Shown here: positions 10,651 through 22,100 of the stretch, in pieces | Layout of the letters: the number at the start of each line of letters is the position of its first letter | Position numbering within the stretch: position 1 is the stretch's first letter | Assembly: GCA_031761405.1 (NCBI GenBank) | Contig: JASEVX010000006.1 | Coordinates: forward strand, 25,456,597 to 25,520,596 | From: Serripes groenlandicus | Lineage: Eukaryota > Mollusca > Bivalvia > Cardiida > Cardiidae | Reading direction: 5' to 3' | DNA: 64,000 bases | Program-made: the position numbers and the translations under genes | The notes under the pieces: model-generated | The model's database searches: none | Seen by the model: the letters and a program-made list of their open reading frames with translations, nothing else | Told to the model about the DNA's origin: nothing

Positions 10651-11044
10651 TCTCTTTCATCATTTTAACTGACTGTATAATGTTTATATGCCCTTCATCT
10701 CTTTTCATTCGTTCTATTTCGCCCAGGAGAACACATACCAAACCACTCTTCTCGAAATCATCGCTAAAATATACACAAAACAAATATATATTTCGTGGAT
10801 AACGGCGAATACTAGTAATACTTTACCCGGTACACACCACTTAAAACTTTGTGATTGTTTTGCAGGAGACGACTTTAGCAAACTATATAATAATTTTCTC
10901 ATTTTCCAACAGTGTTTCCTAAACTTTATTAAAGCTGAACTTATCTTAATATCACAAATACTTCCTTTATATTTATACAAATTAGAGGAATATAAGGTGA
11001 TCATATCAGGTGAATGGTTAACGCATCCACTTTGTTTCATGCAA

Positions 11045-11210
11045 AAGTACTTCAGTGATCAGACCGCTTGTTCGTGGGTTCAATCGCCGGACGGATCTTA
11101 CTAAATACTTTTTAAATGGTAGTAATGGCTGCTCAGGGTTGCATGGTTAGCATTACGACTGACTGGCTGGTGTCAGGATAAATGAAAAGCGGCGTAAAGC
11201 ACCAAACAAT
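11045..11210 (+). mobile_element. SINE family 2, 5'-worn copy
   Basis: A B-box-like ttcgtgggttcaatcgccgg is followed by attacgactgactggctggt and the tail ggcgtaaagcaccaaacaat. The same middle occurs at 12.4 kb. The A-box part is degenerate. Confidence 0.65.
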
Positions 11211-12265
11211 CTACCCATCAGTGAAACAGTTACTCAGTTCTCGATTGCCAATTTACCAATCAAACTGCAGCTTCGTTAAAGAAACAGTTAGTTCATTGAT
11301 GGATTGACAACTTTAAAGTAGCTATTATTTGATTGGTGAGTTGACAACGCGGGAAACCAACTGTTTTCCTGAACGCAAGCCTTAATGCTGCAGAAGTATA
11401 ATTCAGATTGCGAATCGTCGGAATTAGCATTACCGAATCTATGTCTTTAAAATAAATTTTTCCAAATCAATATTCATTGCTTCAAATCATGAATGTAGAT
11501 TTACGTGAATGTACTTTTGCCATGTGTGTCTTTGAAACCCAACCCACGTACAAGCACGAAAGTACATAGTCTTCACTATTTCGAGTGCATTGAACCGAAT
11601 GAGTTACTAGTCCGCGGCCAATTAATTTACATAGTGGTCAAACATTGGAATGTTTGTTTATTGTATCCAATCTACAACAGAATTCGGATGTGTAGATGTG
11701 ACTATGGTCAATATCAGTGATCTGCCGATTTGAAAGCACTGTGTGACTTCATGCTTTCTACCTTTTGAAGCTTGTTTTGAAATGATAATTTGCAACGTTT
11801 CTTCAAATTTTCAGAAAGAAAGAAAAACTTAAATATGAAAATAGCAATATAAGTGTAACGGTCATGTTGGGCTTAACCAAAACTGCATTGTCCGTTGTAG
11901 TTTGACTACAAGGTACTTGATAAAGGCTAAATACAGCTTACCCGCAGTGTATTAGAACCGGTTGTGTAGGGGTCAGACGTCTCTCTCTGTTTATAACTAC
12001 TTGGAGAAAATCTATCATGGATTTGGAATCCTTCGGAACAGTTGTGTTCTTATCCCAGGATTTGTATGCAAATTGTGATACGTTGACTGGACCGTCAGTC
12101 TGTCAGACAAAACATAAGTATCACAATTATTGATACGGTGAAACTTTATACAAGACAATTATGTCTAGACGAGACATACTTGAGGGGTTTGTGTTTGTTG
12201 TGTTCATTTGTTTTTTCAATTTAATCCATGTCAATCAGAGTCATGTTTCTGGCGGCTGACCAAGT
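11211..12265. other. Intergenic, no gene recognised
   Basis: There is an imperfect inverted segment around 11225-11360 (ccaatttaccaatcaaactg versus ttgattggtgagttgac). I see no exon continuing the phosphatase D2 domain. Confidence 0.4.
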
Positions 12266-12270
12266 ATTTT

Positions 12271-12500
12271 GACCGCCTCTGTGGTGTATTGGTAAAGCGT
12301 CCGCCTCGAGTGCGAGAGGTCGTGGCTTTGATGCCCGGTCGGTTCATACCAAAGACTTTAAAAATGGTAGTGATGACTGCCCTCCTTAGCGCTAAAGGTT
12401 GCGGGGTTAGCATTACGACTGACTGACTGGCTGGTGTCACAGGATAAATGGACCAGTAGAATAGTAGAACCCAGGAAACGCCGTGATATAACTGAAAATG
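12271..12500 (+). mobile_element. tRNA-derived SINE, family 2 (plus)
   Basis: The head reads tggtgtattggtaaagcgtc as an A-box analogue and aggtcgtggctttgatgccc as a B-box analogue. The middle gttagcattacgactgactg is followed by aacgccgtgatataactgaa. This is the longest family-2 copy in the window. No genuine tRNA cloverleaf is intact, so it is a SINE and not a tRNA gene. Confidence 0.7.
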
Positions 12501-12998
12501 TGTTGATAGCTACAATCCCTCATTCCGAACTACAATTTGTAGCAGGAGAATGTGCGAACATTTTGTTCAAATATGAAAATATCTATAAATGAATATGTTA
12601 ATAAAGACTTTAAACATTGTTGCAATATAAGATATTGTTTATTAAAGGTATTTTCCTTTGGCTGCATGCATATTGTTTTATGATGTCGTCTTCTATAGAT
12701 GTGTCAAAATTTGTCAGCACGTTGGAAAGAGTTAAAGAAATCGAGATATAATCGATACGTAATAAAACATATAAAACAAATAAAACAGCTTGTCTTTAAG
12801 GAAAACTGTTTGGAATGTTTCTCGATGGAACTGGTCTAAATTTTGATAATTTTTATTCTTTGGACGAAATGTTATCAAAATTATTCTAAAAAATGTACTA
12901 TCTTTTCCCTGTTTTGCAAACATGGTTTTGCTATCACCACACAATATTCTGATATTTTAATGTCTTTTAATTCAACAATAACATAAAAATAGTCTTAC

Positions 12999-13112
12999 AC
13001 TGTCGTATGTGAGCTGTTTTTGACAATAACTTTCATTGTCCAACTCTTCCACAAGGTGAACTTCGAATGGCGATTTGATACCTTTGTCTGTTACCCCGAG
13101 GTTGAACGATGT
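12999..13112 (-). CDS. Exon: D2, last exon identified
   Basis: It encodes TSFNLGVTDKGIKSPFEVHL, then VEELDNESYCQKQLTYDS, corresponding to the D2 beta-strands before the WPD-equivalent loop. Acceptor ccttttaatttcag, donor GTAAGA. At least two further exons are expected (WPD-like and CxxxxxR-like regions) but I found none at lower coordinates. Confidence 0.8.
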
Positions 13113-16100
13113 CTGAAATTAAAAGGACAATATGTGTGATTCAGTCTTTCCAAGCAACTGGCTGCTTCTCCACATATATGTCTAGCCCATAAGCACAAGG
13201 ATAGTTTTAGTACACATGGCTTTTTATGTGAAAACCTAACATTAGCAACGGAGTTATGCTTCGGACAAAGAAATATTTACCTTAAATGGGAAGATAACTA
13301 AAAAACAAGTGTTTAAATTACCTTGTCACGGTCTGATGGAGAACCCTGTATGGTGACAACGGTTTTAATATTTTGTTCAGCAATGAGAGACCAAACCCCT
13401 TCAAGTGTTGCTTGTGTCGGCGACTTTGTCACTATGAACACGTTCTTACCCTCATAGTTCTGTTGGCAAATAAGAAGACGAAAACATGTTTTGTCAATAA
13501 ATTCGATGAAATAGAAGTTAAATACATTACAAAAGAAAATGTTATTATTTCCTTTTTGGATACATTAGGCAATACCATGTTATTGTTTTTGATGAAGCGA
13601 ATTACAAGTTCATACACACTTGATCAATACTCAATTACACGTCATATGCAACAAGACCCTTCTTTAAATTGGGCCACGTCAAACGAAAATTGAACTTTTG
13701 GAACATTATTACTGATCTGGATTTGTAATGTATATAGGCAACCTTAGACTTTTGGAGCTCGGATGGAACATCGCCTATACACGTGTGTTATTGTATTTGA
13801 ATCTGTCATTGGTTTCGAAATGTCTGATTGTTGGCTTACGTGAGACGTGACTCCGTTATGTGTGAATGTTTTCGCCTCTTTATATGTGATTATTGTGTCT
13901 ACATGTGATCTAGCAATTATTTAGCTGCAATATCAAACCAGTCTAATACATGTTATAATAGAAGTACACAGTGCTGTTTGTTGTTTATTTTTACATTAAA
14001 ACATTGTGTGATATTGCATATCTTAAATTATTAACATCTAAATCAAATTGACATTTTAGTGTGCATTTGATGTATCATTTAAAATTCTATAATGATGATA
14101 ACAAAGGTATACGTACTGGAAGCAAGACAGCACCAAGCTCCTTCATCTGAACCGTACTCTTCGATTTCGGCATGTATTCATCAACTAAGATGTAAACAAA
14201 CCATCAATATAATTACAATTACAGGTAATGCAATTTATAGATGTTTATTCATATCTTATGTTGTTCTTACAACGTACACAGCTCTCGATTTCTACTTCCT
14301 GGATACCCAGCAAGTTCTTATTCAAAGTGTGGGAGAAGTTTAAAAGATTTAACTCTTTAGCACTGGAATCGGACCTGGGATTTTCACGAAGCAGGTGCTC
14401 TACCTCGGAGCAACAGTCTCCTTTGATTAACTTAAACTTAGTTTGTGGAATTTACTTTTCACCTTACTTCGGGAAAGTAAGCTATATGTAACTGATCAAA
14501 ACTCAGCATCCGTGAATTATGAAAATAAAGTTTGCATATAAACTTTGTTTCCTGAACTGAAGTATGCTTCAATTGGTCGAACAATTAACTACTGTATATG
14601 TTTTAAGGGCATTTATTTTGTATTGTATGAGCTTTCGACGCACAGCTGTCTATTTAAAGTAATGATGCCCTTTGATTTCAAAGGATTCGAAAATCGCAAA
14701 CACGAAACATATGAATGTATCAGACACCTAAAAGTACTTTTTGATTATTTATATTATATACATTAAAAGGTAAATACTGATATGTAAATTGTCTTGTCTG
14801 ATTGTTGATATTGGACATGGACGTTATGACAAATCAGTACGCATCAAGTGCCTTGTCTAGAACCTGATATCATATTAACGGTCTCCATTGACACGGATGC
14901 TTCAGAAACAACTGAATCATATTCTATTAAGCTAACAGTGTTCACACATTGGTACTCAGAACTCTTGATAGTGGGGTATTTCATTAACCTTAAAACTCTA
15001 TGTTCTGGAACAGCCTTCTGTGATTTCGTTTGAGAAGATTTAGAAAACAACACACAAACCGTGTAACTACTCATAGCCTATCTATATGGTATATTTAAAA
15101 TAATAATAATGACGGTATGGTTTTCCTTTGAAAACATTTGGAAAATCACACACAGGACAGTGTTACTATAAACAGTCTATCTATTTGGTAAATATACTAT
15201 TGTAACGAATATGCAAATTAGCATCACCGTTTCGGGGTGATGGGGTTTAGGGTTAGATATATAAGACAAGTGGACCCCTTCAGGGTTGAGTATACTTTTC
15301 GCTGAAGGGATCTTCTGCGTCTTAAGCCCGGCACGTTACATTGGTGACAGCGGTGGGATAAAGACAACTGCCATATCGGAGTTGCCTTACCCATGGGTTT
15401 CCCAGGCCAAGACTCGGGACGAGTCTTCTCAGAGTGGGAAGTATTGTAACGAATATGCAAATTAGCATCACCGTTTCGGGGTGATGGGGTTTAGGGTTAG
15501 ATATATAAGACAAGTGGACCCCTTCAGGGTTGAGTATACTTTTCGCTGAAGGGATCTTCTGCGTCTTAAGCCCGGCACGTTACACTATAATAACAATGAC
15601 TTTTTAAATAATACCACATAGAGAGGGTATTTATATGCCTATATTCTGAGATATAGCAATCCCACTTACTTGTAATTACTGTCTCGTTTTTGATATTGTG
15701 AACAAATATATTTGAATACACTTGATCATTCGTGTCATGGTTTTCGTTTTCTAATTTCTTGCGATCTTCTATGCTCTGTTCAATAAACTGTGAATGAAAT
15801 ACTATTGATACAGTACGGATTTCAATAATTAAAATGTATTGTCATGCTGATAGTGCAAGCCAGAATTGAGTGAAGGAATTCGCGTGATTTGTACATGATA
15901 TGCTATATTCGCAACAATCTCTCACTTTTATGCACAGCTATATGCTTTACTGCCATGTATTCATGTGTAGTTTATGCACTGGTTAATTGTTCTTTCTTGT
16001 TTCATGTTTTCTCCTTGTTTTGAATCAGGACCTGTCACATAGTTCCATTAAGGACTATCGTGACAGGTCATTTGTTGTCGCGTTCTCGCATCGTACCATC

Positions 16101-19100
16101 GGGTTTGTTTCCTGTTTGGCCGTTGAGAAATATATATTTATATTTGAACTTTGAATTCCAGTTAAGAAGAAACTAAAGGACAATTGTATTTGGCTCTTGT
16201 ATCATTTATTATATTTTTCTTACATTGAACTGAGTTTGTAATCTTTGTGCCCTCGTATCCGGATCGATTTGCATCATGTAATCATATATTTCCAAATAAT
16301 CTCTTGACCATACAAAATGGGTACCAAAGCACAGAGCGTCCGCCACAGCCTCGTATAGGAATACATACTGGTCCTGGAATCACGATGTACAACAAAAGTC
16401 TTATCACCACTTAATAGAGTCACAATATTCCCCTAGGTATCTTTACATTTTCAATGTAAAAATCATGTTTAATTCCTTGAGAAATATACCTTTAATTGTA
16501 TTGTAATGTGTTCATTTATTTCATTTAAAGAGGACATTGAACACATACTGTGTTTAAATATGATGACATATCCAAGGTTATGAGAAGCATGATATTCTGA
16601 AAGCAGATATTCATTTTGAATATTCATCTGGATTAAATCAAATATATACCAAATATCCGCAGCTTCATATATACTAACATTATTCAAACAGTTGGCTTAG
16701 GATTTCAAGTTGCTTTCAATCCAATTATTTATACCAGCTATTGATTGTCAATGTTTTAAATCGTATAGGATTACATTTTAAGTAATACATGTAGCTCAGT
16801 CGGTAACGGCTGAGGATATCAATCCAGGGATATGGAGTTCGAATCCCCGGCTCGGCCTTGGGAGAATGTTGTGAGGTATATTAGTGCGGGATATCCATGA
16901 AACAAACGCAAGATCAAAATCCTGCCATGATATCACGTTTGAAAACAATAAGAACAATTGACCATAAGTGAACCTTTCAAACAGTATAATTGAAGGTGAC
17001 CTCTCATACTAAGATATTGTACAAATTGTGACCTGTTATGGAATGACTCTATTCATAAGTAAAACGTTTATAGATATGAATTGTACATAAGTTGACTTCT
17101 TATAATCAGAAAGTGTACACACATGGACTAGTACACGAGTAGATCTTCCATGGATTAGAATTGAAAATTGACCTCTCATAATAAGAAATTGTATACAAAT
17201 CGACCTTTTATGAAATAAAATTGTACATAAGTGAACCTTTTATGGACAGAATTTGTTTTTGGATGGACTTTTACACAAGAAGACCTCTTACGAAATGAAA
17301 TTATACATAACTGGACCCCTTATAGAATGAAATAGTTCATAAGTAAGCCTCTTATAAAATGGAATTGTGTATAACTTAACCTCTTATAATGGTGAACCGT
17401 ATGTTCGAGGGGTGTTTAAAAAGTTCGTAGAAAAGTTCTGCCATTTCTTTATCTTTTCGTAAAATTAAGTTATTATGTAGATCACGATATTCCCTATTCA
17501 AAAAGTAATTTTCAGATCCGTGTTCATTGTTGATTTCGACAAAGTGTTTCTATAGTAACGTCACCGACGTCATCCCGATTTTTCAGTATTTCTAAATATA
17601 TATGTTTTTGAAACTTTACGTCAAGTATCTATAATTCCAAATGACAAAAAATCATTCACGCCATCATTTTGGTGACGTCATTTTGATATCTGCCTTAAGA
17701 AAAATAAATATATGTGAGGTTTTCTAAGAACAGGCGTTTCAATGGTCTAAGAAAAGAGATCGGTCATTAAAGTATGTGTTTGAATTAAGATTTTAAATGC
17801 AAAAATCATGGAAATGTTGAAAAATGTCTTTGGAGAGACTGCAGTGAAGAATACACCGGTCTATGAGTGGTATACACGTTTTGAGGAGGGAAGAGGAAAT
17901 ATCGGGGATGTTATGCGTAGCGGTCGTCCACCAACATACTGGTCTATAGAGCATCATCCTCACCTTTGTTTGCACCATGTTCACCCTTTGATATCTCAGT
18001 TTTTCTAAGATTTCTAACATCTTCAACACGCCGCTAGACCTCGTCTCATGAAATGCGTTGTCAAGAGCTATGAATGTACCTGTTCGGCCTACACCTGCAC
18101 TGTGATATGGTATGCAAATATGATAAATTTAAACACCTTTATGTTACATCGAATATGAAACAAGTTCTACAAGTTATATCATTAATCCTTGCGCCGTGTA
18201 AGTAGGGTAAGTCCAACAGTTTGATTCCGCTTTCTCAGGAATTGAGCAAACATTCTATATCTGAGCCAATGTCTCCTACGACACTCAACCGGGTTAAGTC
18301 AAATGATAAACTGTAATAAGATATTTCAGATGTTTAGCATGTAGGAGTACCCTAATCGAAAAGTTCAGTTGGCATCAAAATACGACAGACTCCATCGATG
18401 TTTTCCTTCAATCAAAATTGAAAATGTTTGAACTTTTGCAATACACAACGGTACAGCTGTTCTTGTAAACTTGACAAGTACTGTCAATGCCATTTTCTTT
18501 TTAATTTGACTTAACGACATGCTAGCAAAATATGCTGGCATTTAAGAGTACCTAAATCGAAAAGTTCTGTTTGCATCAAAATACGTACATACTACATCGT
18601 GGTTTTCTTTCATCCAAAATTCAAATCGTTCGAACCTTTGCAATACACAACAGTACAACTTTCTTGTAAACTTTGACACGTACTGTCAGTACCATGTTTT
18701 TAAGTTTGAAAAAACGACATGCTAGAAAATGATGCTAGTTCAAATAAACGTCCACCAAGCTTGAAGATACGTAATCCGTCATAACTCAAGTTCGTAAAGA
18801 TATATCGATATGTGTTAAATCAGTCTCCTACATATACCTGCAATGAACTAGGATTGGTCCGTCCTGATCACGTGTGTCCTCCATAATCATCATCCAGAAC
18901 TTTAATAATGCCCATGTACTGTCAGGAACATCCTTGTCAGGCCAAGATTTAAAATGGTATTGTGTTACATCCGTCCATGGATCTGAATTCTGTAACAAAA
19001 AAAAAATGTTTTGTTTGGCTAGGATTTTAACAGGATTGTTTTACATTCCTCTATAGGTCTGAATGCTGTACGATATAAGTAATGTTGACCACTTTAACCA

Positions 19101-22100
19101 ATACAAAAACAATTGGTTTATCTAAATTTATAGATAACATGACAAAGAACAGATAAAAATGTTTACTAAATTGTTAAAACTACTATTATATTCACTCACA
19201 TATATAGGTATAAATACTCACCTGCTGCAGAGTGGTTTTGTTATTAGCTAGGTATTTTTATCATAAACAGACAGTGACCCCCGTTAATATTAAATGTGAT
19301 GTTGTCTTTGTTACTATAGAATGTGTGTTAATGACGGATATGTGATATATGCATATCGAAAACCCATACATAACAAATTAGCGATAAAGATTGTATAACA
19401 TCTTTCGTCTATTACCTTTCTGATTTGTAAATGTCTGATGACATAATCGGTTGTAATGTCCTCCGATACTAGTTTCACAGTATTATTTCCGTATGTTTCG
19501 TCTTCGTCTTCGTTTTCGGGCCAATAGATCAGACATTTTTCCTAATAAAATAAGGTTAAGATAATGTTAGAAAAGGATCATAAATAATACTCCTCTTATT
19601 AATTATGTGAGTAATAGATACAGGATTTGTTTGCAGCTTCATATAATTTATACTAATAATTAAAATTACATAAGAAGTAAAAAAGAAGGTAAAAGATTAA
19701 ACAGTGAAAACCTAAATAAATCATAAGAATAGAAATTTCTATTTCTAGTATTCACTAGTAGAAAATGAATATTCAGGCAGCTGACCCTTGTGTAGGTTTA
19801 GATCAGTTCACATACATATATTCAGTAAAGTAAGATTCTTTAAAAAAGAAAATCAGGAGATTCTTTAATTGTCCATTGATTTGAAAACGAACAGAACAGA
19901 TCCTGTTGGTTCAGACTATGCGAAGGTACGGGTAACTCTGGTCTATGCTAATTATGAATTTCCGAATGCCCAGGTTCCATTACAAATGTATAATCGACTG
20001 ACTTACTGTTCCTCGCTCCACTAGATTCGTCAACATCACCACCTGTGTAACATTATGTTGCCTGATCATCCTTAAAAAGTCCTTTCGCATCTTGTCCGTG
20101 GGGCCTGTAAAATGTTTTGATAAAATATCAATATCTATTCGAACTAAAGGCAAAAGTATCAAGAACCGTTTTGTAATCATTAGATTCGACGACTGTTTTA
20201 AGTTAAAATAAGTAGATTCTTTATCATGTTAAATTTTCTTACTTTATGCAGAAATCTTCTATTTGTCGAGAAAACTATTTCTAGAAAATTGGCATATTCT
20301 CAAAGGCGTTAACGGCCCACTGACTGACAAAATAGAACACTTTGTTAATAGGTCAGTTAAATTTTCGATTTCGAAACAAAACAAGCTTAATTAATCGTTA
20401 ACTTATCACTCGCATATTAACATGTAACATATAAAGAAACTTTGAGGCAGACATGTTTCATCATTCTATTCACAATTTATCATTTCATCTGTTTAAAATG
20501 CGTGAAAAGAGGAAAGTTCTTATTTGAACGTGAGTAATCATGTATATCAGTTACATGAACTGATTTTAATATATGTATAAGAAAGAAGAAAACAAATGTA
20601 TTGAATAGCTAGATAGTGATACATTGAAATGACACATGTAATGAATAGCCCGCCGGTCTTTGAAATAAATCGCCAAGTGTTGGAACAGTAAGACAGCCAG
20701 ACAATGCCATAACACATACATTGAAATAGATGGACAGTCAGACTTTGAAATAACACAGCAAATATTGAAATAGCTAGACAGACTGTGTTTGAAGTAACAA
20801 GAAATGTATTGAAATTTCAGATAGCCAAACATTGGTTTAATATATGTTTATGAAATAGCCAGAAATCTATACTTTGAATAGTAACGACCAGTATTAAAAC
20901 GGATAGATATCGAGAATTTTGATGAAATACGACAACATGTATTAACATAGCTAAATATTCAAACTTTGTTGTTATAACAAAGTTTGAATATTCAAAATAT
21001 TCAAATGTTTTGAAATATCTAGACAACCAGACTTTGTAATAACACATGTAATGAAATACAAGTAATCCTTAAATACCACAACGCGCATTGAAAAAATATA
21101 GTCAGACATTGAAATGACACAACATGTACTAGGTAGTTAAACAGTTCCGTGAGACAGTGTGGACATTATTGAACACCATAATTACCTTGCGATGCAATGA
21201 ATTTCCGAGGTTTGTTCACGCCCTGTAAAACACATTAATGAATATAGATTTTGACTGAATAGATGTTTAATGACAACAAACCAATTCTCGTTCTAAAATC
21301 GTGTATGTTTCAAAGTAAGGATGCCATTAAATCAACAAAGGTTTCACAATTAAGTGTGAAGACGACACGATTTGTTTTACATGTTCACATAGAAAATAAT
21401 GATTGTATTGGACTGCTTCACAGTCAATGTAAAATTGTTAGTTTGAATGCGAATTTCCACTAAAATTACATTAAATTTATACTCCTTCAAACGTATTTAA
21501 CGGAGTATCTATTTATGCCGTATTTCATCCGTTTATTGAAAATGAAGTAATGTTAATTTCCGAGAGTTGAAGTATGTTAAAAACATTTTGCACTTACGTC
21601 AATAAATGAGGCATTAATATATTCACTTTCGTCTGTTTCCTCTGCTTCCAGAGGAACACGGCTATGGTCATCTGTAATGTTAAAAGAATATTGAACATCT
21701 AGTAAGAAACAGGTTTATTTTACACCATCAGCAGAGTCATATCTGTTTTATCATCGCCACTGATATAAACGACATTCAAAAAATGAAATCTTAGTGAAAT
21801 AAAGCTATCCAGAAAGAGAATGGTTTCTTGTCCATACCGTGAATAATAATTACTTTTCAATTTCTTAAGGCACAACGATACGATTAAATGAAAAGAAAAA
21901 ATATTGTTATGGTATATATTGCTCATTACTCATGTTATCTATATTCATGTTTATGGATAAAAAAGGACTGTCCAAAATGATTTAACAAAAATGAAATATT
22001 AACAGCGCGATAATGCGGTGGTGGGGTTGGACGAGATGACGAGAAAAACCAGATTAAGTACAAAGATAAGTAGATCAAATACAAACTGAGGAAGAGTCTA

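Larger units (their letters stand above)
15201..15584. mobile_element. TRIM (terminal-repeat retrotransposon in miniature), complete
   Basis: It is 384 bp long. Two identical 140-bp direct repeats (15201-15340 and 15445-15584) begin TGTAACG and end CGTTACA. They flank a 104-bp interior and are bounded by the 4-bp target duplication CTAT (15197-15200 and 15585-15588). The interior starts ttggtgacagcggtgggat, in the position of a primer-binding site, and ends with purine-rich cagagtgggaagtat, in the position of a polypurine tract. There is no coding capacity, so an autonomous LTR element must have mobilised it; a 4-bp duplication suits a Ty3-type integrase. Zero differences between repeats implies recent insertion. 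It lies in the intron between phosphatase exons at 14864-15017 and 15680-15787. Orientation is read on the plus strand from the primer-site position. Confidence 0.9.

Noticed and set aside
10688..11104. 138-codon plus-strand frame and 108-codon minus-strand frame
   Set aside because: They run from a minisatellite into a worn SINE, have no motif, and are open on both strands, as expected of low-stop AT-rich repeat sequence.
12640..12760. Minus-strand LSNVLTNFDTSIEDDIIKQY considered as the next D2 exon after 12999
   Set aside because: No usable acceptor precedes it and the residues do not match the D2 WPD region.
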